A stretch of 64,000 nt of DNA from Lysobacter luteus (GCF_907164845.1 NZ_OU015430.1:62001-126000), one strand, 5' to 3'. Numbered from the stretch's first letter, positions 10,216-18,450 are shown. Program-made: numbers and translations. Notes: a model not told the origin generated them from the letters alone.

Positions 10216-10607
10216 CCCGACGAGTCGCCTCCTGCAGCTGCGGCCAGCTCAGCGCCACCACCACGGGCACGCCGGTCCGCATTTCCATCTGCCATTGCCT
10301 CGCGTGCCAGCGGCGCACCGGCAGCGTGTTCGGGATGCAGGCGCGGTTCCCGGAAGCGGCGGTGACCGTGCAAGGCCGCAGCACCGTGTTCGCGCGTACC
10401 GGCGACGAGGGCACCACCGCACGGTTCCACTTCTGCCCCGATTGCGGCGCCACGGTCTACTACCTCATGGACGCGATCCCCGGCATGGTCGCGATCCCGG
10501 TCGGCGCGTTCGCCGATCCCGGCTTCCCGACGCCGCGGGTGTCGGTGTACGGGGAGCGCAAGCACCCGTGGGTGCGGTTGCCCGACGGGATCGAACATTT
10601 CGAATGA
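10212..10607 (+). CDS. GFA family (glutathione-dependent formaldehyde-activating-like) protein
   Basis: 131 residues, normal for the family. The zinc-binding cysteines are visible: CSC at about 8-10, CHCLAC at 27-32 and CPDC at 75-78, with the typical CQRRTGS after the second group. Family members bind zinc and are named after an enzyme that condenses formaldehyde with glutathione, but most single-domain homologues have no proven substrate. It is coupled to the 115-aa protein before it. Confidence 0.9.
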   Translation: MTRRVASCSCGQLSATTTGTPVRISICHCLACQRRTGSVFGMQARFPEAAVTVQGRSTVFARTGDEGTTARFHFCPDCGATVYYLMDAIPGMVAIPVGAFADPGFPTPRVSVYGERKHPWVRLPDGIEHFE

Positions 10608-10702
10608 CATCCAGGCGGACGGCGGCTTTGCTCCCGCCCGAGCACATCCCCACGACGCGTGCCGTTCCAGTCTTTGGGTCCCATGCCTACGCCGGAGGCG
10701 CC

Positions 10703-11164
10703 ATGCACCCGTACCGCACGTTCGTGCTGATGATCGTGACCGCGTCGGTCCTGATGTTCGGGCTGATGTACCTCAACACCTACCAGCTGGACCACGTGTG
10801 GTTCAGCCAGACGCGGTTGTTCATGACGATGATCATGGCCGGCGCGATGACGCTGGTGATGCTGTTCTTCATGCGCCACATGTACCGCAATCGCACGGCC
10901 AACGTGGCGCTGGTGGTGGCCGGGGTGGCGCTGCTGGCGGGCGGGCTGTGGCTGGTGCGCAGCCAGGCGACGGTGGGCCAGGTGGCGTGGATGAAGGCGA
11001 TGATCCCGCACCACTCGATCGCGATCCTCACCAGCGAGCGCGCGCGGATCAGCGACCCGCGCGTGCGTGACCTGGCCGACGGCATCATCGAGACCCAACG
11101 CCGCGAGATCGCCGAAATGGAAGCGCTGATCGCCGAACTCGAGGACGGCCGGGCCACCCGTTGA
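10703..11164 (+). CDS. DUF305-domain membrane protein
   Basis: 153 residues. Three hydrophobic segments (about 7-25, 38-58 and 67-86) precede a C-terminal extracytoplasmic helix region with the family motif MIPHHSIAIL, the paired His at about 103-104, followed by EIAEMEALIAELE. DUF305 proteins are found near metal and envelope-stress genes and are thought to bind metals through these His residues. The function here is unknown. GGAGG at 10694-10698 supports the start. Confidence 0.85.
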   Translation: MHPYRTFVLMIVTASVLMFGLMYLNTYQLDHVWFSQTRLFMTMIMAGAMTLVMLFFMRHMYRNRTANVALVVAGVALLAGGLWLVRSQATVGQVAWMKAMIPHHSIAILTSERARISDPRVRDLADGIIETQRREIAEMEALIAELEDGRATR

Positions 11165-11212
11165 GCCGGGCGCGGCGTACCCTTGCCGGCACCAACATCA
11201 CAGGGGACTCGC

Positions 11213-11506
11213 ATGGGCACCACGCCACCAACCCGCGCGCTGGGCATCGGCGCGAAGATCTTCGTCTGGCTTGCGGGCATCCTTGCCGCGGTCAACATCG
11301 GCCGGTTCTTCACCACCGGGCAGACCGACGACCTGCTGACCGGTATCGGCCTGGCCCTGATCGCCTACGGCACGTGGCGCAACGACTTCGGCCGGCCGCG
11401 TGACGCCGCGGGTGAACCGCTGCCGGTCGATCGCCGTGCGCGAATGGCCGCGCTGCTGGGCATCGGCCTCGTGCTGGCCGGGCTGGTGCTGGAAAGCCGG
11501 GTATGA
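11213..11506 (+). CDS. small hypothetical membrane protein (97 aa)
   Basis: Starts at ATG 11213 with AGGGGA 6-11 nt upstream. Two or three hydrophobic segments are visible (IFVWLAGILAAVNIGRFF, LLTGIGLALIAYG, AALLGIGLVLAGLVL) around a short polar loop RNDFGRPRDAAGE. No known family is recognised. It stands between the DUF305 gene and crcB on the same strand, 34 nt before the crcB start, and may share its transcript. Confidence 0.7.
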   Translation: MGTTPPTRALGIGAKIFVWLAGILAAVNIGRFFTTGQTDDLLTGIGLALIAYGTWRNDFGRPRDAAGEPLPVDRRARMAALLGIGLVLAGLVLESRV

Positions 11507-11540
11507 CCCCCGCGAGCGCTCGTCCACTGGAGCGTGGCCC

Positions 11541-11930
11541 ATGGCGCTGAAGGAGCTGCTGCTGGTCGGTATCGGCGGCTTTGCCGGCTCGGTCGCGCGC
11601 CATGCGCTGGGCGGATGGGTGTTGCAGCTGGCGGGGCCGTCGCGTTTTCCATTCGGCACGTTCGCGGTCAACGTGCTCGGATGCCTGGTGATGGGGCTGC
11701 TGGCCGGTGCCGTGGCGCGCTACGACGTGCTCGGGCCGGGCACGCGGCTGCTGCTGTTTACCGGCGTGCTTGGCGGATTCACCACGTTCTCCGCCTTCGG
11801 CCTGGAAGCGACCCAGCTGGTGCGCCGCGGCGAGTTCTGGGTGGCCGCGCTGTATGCGGGATCGAGCATGCTGCTCGGCATCGCCGCGGTGTGGGTGGGA
11901 ATGCGCGCGGTGATGTTGCTGCCGCGCTGA
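11541..11930 (+). CDS. crcB: CrcB/Fluc fluoride ion channel
   Basis: 129 residues with four membrane helices, the normal Fluc size. Conserved features are present: GGFAGSVARH near the N-terminus, the pore Asn in FAVNVLGC (about residue 44) and GGFTTFSAFGLE (78-89), whose Phe residues line the fluoride path. It exports fluoride across the inner membrane as a dual-topology dimer, so one gene is enough. I see no fluoride riboswitch in the short leader. Confidence 0.95.
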   Translation: MALKELLLVGIGGFAGSVARHALGGWVLQLAGPSRFPFGTFAVNVLGCLVMGLLAGAVARYDVLGPGTRLLLFTGVLGGFTTFSAFGLEATQLVRRGEFWVAALYAGSSMLLGIAAVWVGMRAVMLLPR

Positions 11931-11968
11931 GGTGGGGGCGACCGCCATGGCATGACGCCATCCCCCAT

Positions 11969-12041
11969 GTAGGAGCGACGTAAGTCGCGATTCCGCCCAC
12001 CCGCCGAGCGATGTACAGGTCGCGACTTACGTCGCTCCTAC
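11969..12041. repeat. REP-like palindromic element, type A
   Basis: Left arm GTAGGAGCGACGTAAGTCGC and perfectly complementary right arm, with the central base A matched by T. It lies between crcB and the convergent sugE gene. The right arm provides the sugE stop codon (minus-strand TAG, 12038-12040). Confidence 0.85.
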
Positions 12042-12352
12042 GACGACAGCTTCATCAGGACCAGGCCAGCGACGATGAGCGCGGCCGCGGTCACCCGCAT
12101 CGGCGACAGCGGTTCGCCCAGGAATGCGGCGCCGGCGATGAACGCGCCAACCGCGCCGATCCCGGTCCAGACCGTGTAGGCGGTGCCGAGCGGCAGTTGC
12201 CGCATCGAGAACGCGAGCAGGGCGAAGCTGGCGACCATCGCCACGGCGGTGACCACGCTGGGCACCAGCCGGGTGAAACCGGCCGATTGCTTCATCGAGA
12301 ACGCCCAGACCACCTCGAGCAGTCCGGCGACGAACAGGGAGAGCCAGGCCAT
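12038..12352 (-). CDS. sugE: SMR-family guanidinium exporter SugE/Gdx
   Basis: 104 residues with four membrane helices, typical of small multidrug resistance proteins. The essential membrane-embedded Glu is present (LLEVVWAFSMK, Glu13), and the sequence follows the SugE/Gdx branch rather than EmrE (GTAYTVWTGIGAVGAFIAG). Members of this branch swap guanidinium for protons. A two-hairpin guanidine-II riboswitch lies in the leader, which strongly supports guanidinium as the substrate. AAGGAGG (12357-12363) precedes the ATG. The C-terminus LMKLSS ends on a TAG that belongs to the adjacent REP-like repeat. Confidence 0.93.
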   Translation of the reverse strand: MAWLSLFVAGLLEVVWAFSMKQSAGFTRLVPSVVTAVAMVASFALLAFSMRQLPLGTAYTVWTGIGAVGAFIAGAAFLGEPLSPMRVTAAALIVAGLVLMKLSS

Positions 12353-12371
12353 GGGGCCTCCTTCCGCAATG

Positions 12372-12419
12372 CCAGGTCGTCCTGGTCGTGTGGGCCCGGG
12401 AAGGGGGAGGTCGTCCTCC
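12372..12419 (-). promoter_or_regulatory. guanidine-II (mini-ykkC) riboswitch
   Basis: On the minus strand two small hairpins each show an ACGA tetraloop: GGAGG-ACGA-CCTCC (12419-12406) and CCAGG-ACGA-CCTGG (12385-12372), separated by 20 nt. Tandem stems with ACGR loops define the guanidine-II class. The second hairpin ends 8 nt before the AAGGAGG ribosome binding site of sugE, suiting translational control in which bound guanidinium frees the site. Confidence 0.88.
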
Positions 12420-12534
12420 ACGCGGCGGTGCGCCGCGGCGGCAGGATAGCGCCGGCCGGCGGCGCCGGCACGCATGGCCGGCGATGGTCTAAAGTCGCGA
12501 CGATCGCAGGGGCGCCGCCGCGCAGGAACCACCG

Positions 12535-12873
12535 ATGGATACGATCGGATTCGATGACTTCCTCAAGGTCGAGCTCCGGGTCGGCCGTGTCACCCACGCC
12601 GAAGTGTTCGCACAGGCGCGTAAGCCGGCCTATGTGCTGCACGTCGACTTCGGCGAGGAGATCGGCCTGCGCAAGTCCAGCGCACAGCTCACCGCGTTGT
12701 ACCCGCCGGAGGAACTGGTCGGCCGGCTGGTGGTGGGCGTGGTCAACTTTCCGCCAAAGCAGATCGGGCCGTTGATGTCGGAGTGCCTGGTGACCGGCTT
12801 CCATGACGAACACGGACGCGTCGCGTTGTGCGTGCCCGACAGGGACGTGCCGCTTGGCACCCGCTTGCTGTGA
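12535..12873 (+). CDS. csaA: CsaA-type tRNA-binding domain protein
   Basis: 112 residues forming a single EMAP/Trbp111-like OB fold: IGFDDFLKVELRVGRVTHAE at the start, LRKSSAQLT in the middle, and VVNFPPKQIGPLMSECLVTGF, which is diagnostic for CsaA. CsaA proteins bind tRNA and have been described as export chaperones; which role applies here is not shown. A TAAAGT hexamer (12490-12495) upstream could be its -10. It diverges from sugE. Confidence 0.88.
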   Translation: MDTIGFDDFLKVELRVGRVTHAEVFAQARKPAYVLHVDFGEEIGLRKSSAQLTALYPPEELVGRLVVGVVNFPPKQIGPLMSECLVTGFHDEHGRVALCVPDRDVPLGTRLL

Positions 12874-12948
12874 CTGTCGTCGAGCGGGAAAAGGGCCGGT
12901 CCGCCGAGGTGTCCGCCGCGGAAGGCGACAACGCGTGTCGCATATGCC

Positions 12949-13025
12949 GTAGGAGCGGCTTCAGCCGCGATCGTGGAACCGGGGCGGGCGAACGGTTGGC
13001 CGATCGCGGCTGAAGCCGCTCCTAC
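12949..13025. repeat. REP-like palindromic element, type B
   Basis: Arms begin GTAGGAGCGGCTTCAGCCGC and enclose about 30 nt; the two arms are inverted copies. Type B differs from type A inside the palindrome (GGCTTCAGCC instead of GACGTNAGTC). Together with the next element it fills most of the gene-free stretch 12874-13283. Confidence 0.85.
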
Positions 13026-13045
13026 AAATGCCCGTGTTGCCAGGT

Positions 13046-13203
13046 GTAGGAGCGACGTGAGTCGCGACCTGGCTGATGCGGTCGACGCGGGGTGGCTCGC
13101 CGACTGCGCTCGCTGCCGAAGGACTTGTTTCCGGGCGCTGCGAGGTTTGCAGGTCCATCGGCTTCGGCATCGATGTACAGGTCGCGACTGACGTCGCTCC
13201 TAC
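13046..13203. repeat. REP-like palindromic element, type A, long spacer
   Basis: Left arm GTAGGAGCGACGTGAGTCGC and a right arm ending GCTCCTAC at 13203 enclose about 110 nt of unique DNA. The arms differ at the central base (G on the left, C-type on the right). The spacer shows no convincing gene. It lies 20 nt from the type B element. Confidence 0.8.
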
Positions 13204-13283
13204 ACGGCTGGGCCGGTATTCGCGCGGGTGGGCGTGCTCTGCCGGTGACGGCGTTTCTCCGCGCAGGTCGCGGGCGAAGGCGC

Positions 13284-14009
13284 TCAGGCCGCCGCCCCGC
13301 AGCACTTCTTGTATTTCTTGCCACTTCCGCAGGGGCAGGGGTCGTTGCGGTCCGGGGTGGCTTCGCGACGGATCGGTTCGCGCGGGGTCAGTGCGTCGAT
13401 GCGGTGGTGGTGCAGGTCGGCGAGCATGTCGGGCAGGCCGGCGATGATCTCGAGCCGCTCGCGGTAGCTGATCGGGGTGGCCGGCGCGGTCGGATCCTCG
13501 GCCAGCACCTCGCCGCTGGCAAGGCGGTCGAGCAGGCCAAAGATGTCGTCGATCCACTCGTTGTCGTCCAGCCACTGGTCCCATTCGACCTCGCGCAGCT
13601 CGACCGCGGTGAAGAACCCCAGCGCCCAGTCGCGGCCGACATCGAGCTCGTCGTCGGCTTCTTCCTCCGGATCCTCCGGCAGCCACAGCAGCGGCGCGAG
13701 GTGGTCGGGCAGGTCGTCGTCGCCGTGGCGGACGCGGGCCGCGGCCATGTTGTGGTGGCCCTGCAGCAGCGCCTCGACCTCGGCGCGCTCGGCGGCATCG
13801 TCCCAGCGCGGCAGCTTGCCCCACACCGGCGGCTCCCAGGTCGCCATCGGAATTTCATCACCGGGACCCACGGCCAGCGCCGACAGGTAGCCATCCAGCG
13901 CCTCCAGGTTGAACCCCTTGAACGGCACCGCGCGCTGTTCGAGCAGGTCGGCCAGCCGTTCGATCTGGTCGTCGTCGAGGTAGGCGGGGGGCTTGGCGGC
14001 GGTGGTCAT
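13284..14009 (-). CDS. UPF0149/YecA-family protein with SEC-C zinc motif
   Basis: 241 residues. The N-terminal and central part match the YecA/UPF0149 helical domain ([45 protein letters not shown]). The C-terminus is a SEC-C motif, [19 protein letters not shown], which binds zinc as in the SecA tail. The cellular role is unproven; YecA of E. coli interacts with ribosomes through such a domain. ATG 14009 was chosen because the upstream in-frame start would add 16 residues unlike the family. Confidence 0.88.
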   Translation of the reverse strand: MTTAAKPPAYLDDDQIERLADLLEQRAVPFKGFNLEALDGYLSALAVGPGDEIPMATWEPPVWGKLPRWDDAAERAEVEALLQGHHNMAAARVRHGDDDLPDHLAPLLWLPEDPEEEADDELDVGRDWALGFFTAVELREVEWDQWLDDNEWIDDIFGLLDRLASGEVLAEDPTAPATPISYRERLEIIAGLPDMLADLHHHRIDALTPREPIRREATPDRNDPCPCGSGKKYKKCCGAAA

Positions 14010-14105
14010 GGAAGGGCCTCGGGGGATCGGCGACAGGGGCGGCCATGGTAGCCCCACCGGGTACCCCCGGCGCCGCGGCGCGTGCCCGGGCCGGGGCCGG
14101 GGCCG

Positions 14106-16085
14106 TCAGCGCACCGCGGCGAGGAAATGCAGGTGGCGGCCGTAATGGTCGAGCACGTCGTTGATCACCGTTTCCTCCCGCCAGCCCATGATGTCGTAGT
14201 CCTGCCCGCCCTCGCGCAGGTGCACTTCGGCGCGGTAGTACTTCAGTGCCTCGGCCTGGCGGGCGCTGGTGTCGCTCATGACGAACGCCGGCGGCTCGTA
14301 GGGCCGCGCGCGGACCGAGTAGTAGAAGTCGATCTCGCTGCCGTGGCGCACCTCCACCCAGACCCGCTCGTCCTCGCTGTGCTCGACCACCGCGTCCAGC
14401 CCGCGGCGGCGCAGCTCGCCGGCCACCTGCTGCAGGGCCGGGTCGACCGTCTCGCGCAGGTACTCGACGACTTCCTCGAGGGTCGGCTGGTGCAGCATCG
14501 TGCCGAGCCGCTGCTTCCAGTTGAAGGCCGCGTGCGCTCCGCGTGGACCGACCCGCGCGTCGCGCAGGCTGGTGCGCTTGGCACCCTCGATGCGCAGGGC
14601 GCGCATCAGGCCCCAGCAGATCACGATCATCACGATCGCAAACGGCAGCGCGCTGGCGATCGACGCGGTCTGCAGCGCGCCGAGCCCGCCCGCCACCAGC
14701 AGTGCCGCGGCGATCACGCCTTCCAGCACCGACCAGAAAACCCGTTGCCAGGTCGGCGAATCCTCGGCGCCGCCCGAGGTCAGCATGTCGACCACCAGCG
14801 AACCCGAGTCCGACGAGGTCACGAAGAAAGTGACCACCAGCACCGTCGCCACCAGCGAAGAGACCGACGCCAGTGGCAGCTCCTCGAGGAAGCGGAACAG
14901 CGCTACCGATTCGTCCGCGGCCACCGCGTCGGCCAGCCCGGTGATGCCCTGCACCATCACCATGTGGATGGCGGTATCGCCGAACACCGTCATCCACAGG
15001 AACGTGAAGCCCAGCGGCACCAGCAGCACGCCGACGATGAACTGGCGGATGGTGCGGCCGCGCGAGATGCGGGCGATGAACATCCCGACGAAAGGCGACC
15101 AGGCGATCCACCAGCCCCAGTAGAACAGCGTCCAGCCACCGATCCAGCCGGTCGGCTGGTAGGCGTACAGGTTGAACGTCATCGAGAACAGGTTGGACAG
15201 GTAGGCGCCGGTGTTCTGCACCAGCGTCTGCAGCAGGAAGATCGTCGGCCCGGCCACCAGCACGAACACCAGCAGCACCACCGCCAGGATCAGGTTGAAC
15301 TCGGACACGCGGCGGATGCCGGCATCCAGCCCCAGCGCCACCGACACGGTGGCGAAGGCGGTGATGACCGCGATCAGCGCGATCTGCACGCCGGTCCCGA
15401 CGGGCACGTCGAACAGGTACTCCAGCCCGGCATTGACCTGGATCGCACCGAAGCCCAGCGAGGTCGCCACGCCGAACAGCGTGCCGACCACCGCGAAGAC
15501 GTCGACCGCGTGGCCGATCGGCCCGTGGATGCGCTCACCGATCAACGGATACAGCGACGAACGGATGGTCAGCGGCAGCCCCTGCCGGAACGAGAAGTAC
15601 GCCAGCGCCAGCCCGACCACCGCGTAGATCGCCCAAGCATGCACGCCCCAGTGGAACATCGTGATGCGCATCGCCTGCCGCGCCGCCGCCGCGGTCGACG
15701 GGTCGCCGACCGGCGGGTCGGTGTAATGCATGATCGGCTCGGCGACGCCGAAGTACATCAGGCCGATGCCCATGCCGGCCGAGAACAGCATCGCGAACCA
15801 GGCGGTGTAGCTGTAGTCGGGCTCGCTGTGGTCGGGGCCGAGCTTGATCGCCCCGTAGCGGGAAGCCGCGACCGCGACGACGAACACCAGGAAGCCCGCC
15901 ACGGCCAGCACGTAGAACCAGCCCGCGCTGTGGATGACCCACCCCTGCACGGCGACGAACAGCCGCTCGGACGCGTCCGGCCAGATCACGGCGCCGAGCA
16001 CGAACACCAGCACGAGCGCGACCGAGGTGAAGAACACCGGCGGGTTGATCCGGTAGCGCGGCAGCGTCGGCGACGGGTTGCTCAT
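14106..16085 (-). CDS. betT: BCCT-family betaine/choline transporter (BetT-like)
   Basis: 659 residues: twelve membrane segments over about 1-510, then a C-terminal cytoplasmic domain of about 150 residues as in osmoregulated BetT proteins. Family signatures are GMGIGLMYFGVAEP and the Trp-rich FYWGWWIAWSPFVGMFIARISRGRT. It imports choline, or a related betaine, with protons or sodium for osmotic protection; no choline oxidation genes lie nearby, so the substrate is not certain. GGGGAGGC precedes the ATG. The neighbouring lipoprotein gene is separated by its own terminator. Confidence 0.9.
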   Translation of the reverse strand: MSNPSPTLPRYRINPPVFFTSVALVLVFVLGAVIWPDASERLFVAVQGWVIHSAGWFYVLAVAGFLVFVVAVAASRYGAIKLGPDHSEPDYSYTAWFAMLFSAGMGIGLMYFGVAEPIMHYTDPPVGDPSTAAAARQAMRITMFHWGVHAWAIYAVVGLALAYFSFRQGLPLTIRSSLYPLIGERIHGPIGHAVDVFAVVGTLFGVATSLGFGAIQVNAGLEYLFDVPVGTGVQIALIAVITAFATVSVALGLDAGIRRVSEFNLILAVVLLVFVLVAGPTIFLLQTLVQNTGAYLSNLFSMTFNLYAYQPTGWIGGWTLFYWGWWIAWSPFVGMFIARISRGRTIRQFIVGVLLVPLGFTFLWMTVFGDTAIHMVMVQGITGLADAVAADESVALFRFLEELPLASVSSLVATVLVVTFFVTSSDSGSLVVDMLTSGGAEDSPTWQRVFWSVLEGVIAAALLVAGGLGALQTASIASALPFAIVMIVICWGLMRALRIEGAKRTSLRDARVGPRGAHAAFNWKQRLGTMLHQPTLEEVVEYLRETVDPALQQVAGELRRRGLDAVVEHSEDERVWVEVRHGSEIDFYYSVRARPYEPPAFVMSDTSARQAEALKYYRAEVHLREGGQDYDIMGWREETVINDVLDHYGRHLHFLAAVR

Positions 16086-16114
16086 CCAGCCTCCCCGCGT
16101 GTCACGGGATGCGC

Positions 16115-16146
16115 AAAAAAATAGGGCGCGAGGTTGACTCGCGCCC
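16115..16146 (-). terminator. rho-independent terminator of the LysM-lipoprotein pair
   Basis: Minus strand: GGGCGCGAG, loop TCAAC, CTCGCGCCC, then TA and seven T residues (A-run 16115-16121). It lies 41 nt after the lipoprotein stop and 29 nt before the betT start. Confidence 0.85.
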
Positions 16147-16187
16147 AGCTTGCCGCCCTGCGGCGGTGGAGAGAGATGGCGCTACTT

Positions 16188-16712
16188 TCAGCGGACCGTG
16201 AACGTGCTGGTCTCTGCCTGGGTGCCGTTGATCCAGACCTCGGCGGTGTAGCTGCCGGTGGGCCACGGGTCGGCGTTCTCGAAGGTGAAGTTGGTGGTTT
16301 CCGCGCCGGTGGTGGTGATCGACTCGGACTCCTCGCCGGCCTGCTGGCCGTCCTGGTACTTCAGGCGGACCGTGACTTCGGCGTTGCTGGCAGCGCCGTT
16401 GGTCGCGACCGAGACCACGATCGGGTCGCCCGTGCCGAAGCTGCTGGTCGGGTTGGTGATCGACAGGTCGGCGCCTGCGGCGGTGCCGAGCGTCACCGAG
16501 GAGACGTCGAGTGCGGTATCCGCACCCGGCGTGGTGCCGGTGTTGGGGAACGGTTCGGCCGGCGGCAGCGGGGTGACAGGCTCGTTGGCAGCCGGCGGGT
16601 TCACGCCGCTGTCGGCGGTGGTGTCGACCTCGGCGTCGTTGCGGTTGCAGCCGGCCATGACAAGGCTGGCGAGCACGGCGGCGGCAAGGGCATGGCGGGG
16701 ATTGAAGCTCAT
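16188..16712 (-). CDS. hypothetical lipoprotein, Ig-like C-terminal part
   Basis: 174 residues. Residues 1-22 are a lipoprotein signal with lipobox VMAGC (Cys22). A Pro/Thr-rich linker to about 60 is followed by a beta-rich domain with alternating hydrophobic and Thr/Ser residues (VTVRLKYQDGQQAGEES, SYTAEVWINGTQAETSTFTV) that looks Ig-like. I do not recognise a named family. AGGAGA precedes the ATG. It follows the LysM gene by 32 nt and probably shares its promoter, so a role at the cell envelope is likely. Confidence 0.75.
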   Translation of the reverse strand: MSFNPRHALAAAVLASLVMAGCNRNDAEVDTTADSGVNPPAANEPVTPLPPAEPFPNTGTTPGADTALDVSSVTLGTAAGADLSITNPTSSFGTGDPIVVSVATNGAASNAEVTVRLKYQDGQQAGEESESITTTGAETTNFTFENADPWPTGSYTAEVWINGTQAETSTFTVR

Positions 16713-16744
16713 CGGGCGGTTCTCCTGTGGGGGTGCGTCCGCGG

Positions 16745-17065
16745 TCAGCCGCGGTCGTCGTGCGCCGGGATGCGCAGCACCTGGCCGGGCTGGATCAGGT
16801 CGGGGTCGTCAAGCTGGTCGCGGTTGGCCTGGAAGATCGTGTTCCATTCGCCGGCCTTGCCGTAGAAACGCTTGGCGATGTGCGACAGCGTGTCGCCACG
16901 CTCGACGGTGTAGGTCTGCTCGCGGCCGCCGCCGACGACGCCCGCGCTGGTATCGACGCTGGAGCTGACGCCGGAGAAATCCGCCGTCCGGCCAGTGGTC
17001 TCGCCAGTGGTGTCGACACTGGAACTGACACCGGAGAAATCGGCTTTCCTGTCTGGAAGGGTCAT
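16745..17065 (-). CDS. LysM-domain protein with duplicated linker
   Basis: 106 residues. Residues 51-101 are one LysM domain ([19 protein letters not shown], then [15 protein letters not shown]), which binds peptidoglycan or related glycans. The N-terminal half holds a perfect 12-residue duplication, [12 protein letters not shown], at about 8-19 and 28-39. No signal peptide is visible, so it may act in the cytoplasm, like E. coli Kbp, or be exported in another way. AAAGGCGA precedes ATG 17065. It probably forms an operon with the lipoprotein gene downstream. Confidence 0.85.
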   Translation of the reverse strand: MTLPDRKADFSGVSSSVDTTGETTGRTADFSGVSSSVDTSAGVVGGGREQTYTVERGDTLSHIAKRFYGKAGEWNTIFQANRDQLDDPDLIQPGQVLRIPAHDDRG

Positions 17066-17193
17066 GTGCTGTCGCCTTTGGGGATTGCGCAGGCAACATG
17101 GCACGGCAATTGTTAAGGACCGATGCCTCGACTGTGAACAGGCCGCTTACGAACGGCGGCTCGGCCCACCGGGCATGGCCTGGGGCGTCCGGC

Positions 17194-18057
17194 CTACTGC
17201 CGCAGGTCGCGCCCCGCGACCGGCGCCGCCACGCCGGGCGTCGCCCGCCACGGGTTGATGTCGAGCCCGCCGCGGCGGGTATAGCGCGCTTCCACCGACA
17301 GGCTGGCCGGCGCCGCGTGCCGCATGAGGTCGGCAAAGATGCGCTCGACGCACTGCTCGTGGAACTCGCAGTGGTCGCGGAACGACACCAGGTAGCGCAG
17401 CAGCCCGACGCGGTCGATCCGCGGGCCGCGGTAGTCGATCACCACCCGCGCCCAGTCGGGCTGGCCGGTGACCGGGCAGTTGGATTTCAGCAGGGCGCTC
17501 GACAGCGTCTCGGCCACCACGTCGGCGGCGTCGGCGGCCAGGTACTCCGGACGTGGCGGTCCGTAATGGTCGATCGCGACGGGCAGGTCGTCGATCGAGC
17601 CGGCGTCGGCGGCGTCCACCGCACCGTCAAACCCCGGTAGGCCGAACACCACGGTGACCGGGGCGCCGGCGACCCGCGACAGGTCGGTCGCGATCCGCTC
17701 GCGCACCTGCGCGTCGTCGTCGAAGCGGCTGGCGTTGAACGAGTTGAGGTAGAGCTTGAGCGACTTGGACTCGACCAGGTTGGGCGAGTCGGCCGGCACG
17801 GTCAGCGTCGCCGTGGCCACCCGCGGCTTGCCCACCGCGTCGAGCCAGCTGAGCTCGTAGGCGTGCCAGCGGTCGTGGCCGGTGAAGGGCAGCGCGTCGT
17901 CCGACAGCCCGATTTCGCCGCGCCCGAGCGCCCGCGCGATCGGGAACAGCAACGCGGGGTCGTACTCGCGCGGGTAGTCGACGGCGCGGCCGAGCGGCAG
18001 GTCGGAGGGAGTGTTGCTGGGGGGCAGGTCGCCCGATGGCGCGTCGCGTGGGGTCAT
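17194..18057 (-). CDS. queF: NADPH-dependent 7-cyano-7-deazaguanine reductase QueF
   Basis: 287 residues, the long bimodular QueF form. Recognisable segments are [17 protein letters not shown] (the QueF motif), [20 protein letters not shown] with catalytic Cys194 and Asp201, and [13 protein letters not shown] with a substrate-binding Glu. It reduces preQ0 to preQ1 in queuosine biosynthesis of tRNA. A GATAAT hexamer ends 4 nt before the ATG (18057), so the transcript may be nearly leaderless. No preQ1 riboswitch was seen. Confidence 0.95.
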   Translation of the reverse strand: MTPRDAPSGDLPPSNTPSDLPLGRAVDYPREYDPALLFPIARALGRGEIGLSDDALPFTGHDRWHAYELSWLDAVGKPRVATATLTVPADSPNLVESKSLKLYLNSFNASRFDDDAQVRERIATDLSRVAGAPVTVVFGLPGFDGAVDAADAGSIDDLPVAIDHYGPPRPEYLAADAADVVAETLSSALLKSNCPVTGQPDWARVVIDYRGPRIDRVGLLRYLVSFRDHCEFHEQCVERIFADLMRHAAPASLSVEARYTRRGGLDINPWRATPGVAAPVAGRDLRQ

Positions 18058-18084
18058 GCGCGCATTATCGCGCGGCCGAGTGGG

Positions 18085-18111
18085 CGATGGCCGATGGCCG
18101 ATGGCCGATGG
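18085..18111. repeat. tandem heptamer CGATGGC, nearly four copies
   Basis: CGATGGC is repeated in tandem just upstream of queF. It is followed by short imperfect repeats of ATCGCGG (18118-18140) and CGGTCCCG (18154-18171). The gene-free interval 18058-18475 holds this tract and two REP-like elements; nothing else is evident. Confidence 0.7.
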
Positions 18112-18183
18112 TGGATCGCGCATCGCGGATCGCGGATGGCCAATGGTGCGTCCGCGGTCCCGCGGTCCCGCGGCCACGCGGCC

Positions 18184-18340
18184 GTAGGAGCGACGTGAGT
18201 CGCGACCCGTACATGGTTGCCCGGAGCCGCGGATCCTCGCCCAGCCCTTACGCCCAAGGGCGCGAGTCGGGTTACGGCGTAGTTCTCCAGCCACCACGCA
18301 TCGGCCGGGTTCGGCGGGTCGCGACTTACGTCGCTCCTAC
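18184..18340. repeat. REP-like palindromic element, type A, long spacer
   Basis: Left arm GTAGGAGCGACGTGAGTCGC and a right arm ending GCTCCTAC (18340) enclose about 110 nt. The central bases of the arms do not match (G versus A type). The size and the neighbouring type B element copy the arrangement at 12949-13203. Confidence 0.8.
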
Positions 18341-18374
18341 CGTCCGGCAGGGGACGTGCGCGCGTGACGCGGCT

Positions 18375-18450
18375 GTAGGAGCGGCTTCAGCCGCGATCAG
18401 GAGCCGGCGCGGGCGGGCCATCCCACGATCGCGGCTGAAGCCGCTCCTAC
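18375..18450. repeat. REP-like palindromic element, type B
   Basis: Arms of GTAGGAGCGGCTTCAGCCGC enclose about 30 nt, as at 12949. It lies 34 nt after the type A element and 25 nt beyond the stop of the M20 gene, where it may help end or stabilise that transcript. Confidence 0.85.

Noticed and set aside
11507-11540. Fluoride riboswitch before crcB
   Set aside because: The 34-nt leader shows none of the conserved bases or the pseudoknot of that class.
18058-18120. preQ1 riboswitch before queF
   Set aside because: Only tandem heptamers and a -10 like hexamer next to the ATG are seen; there is no room for an aptamer.
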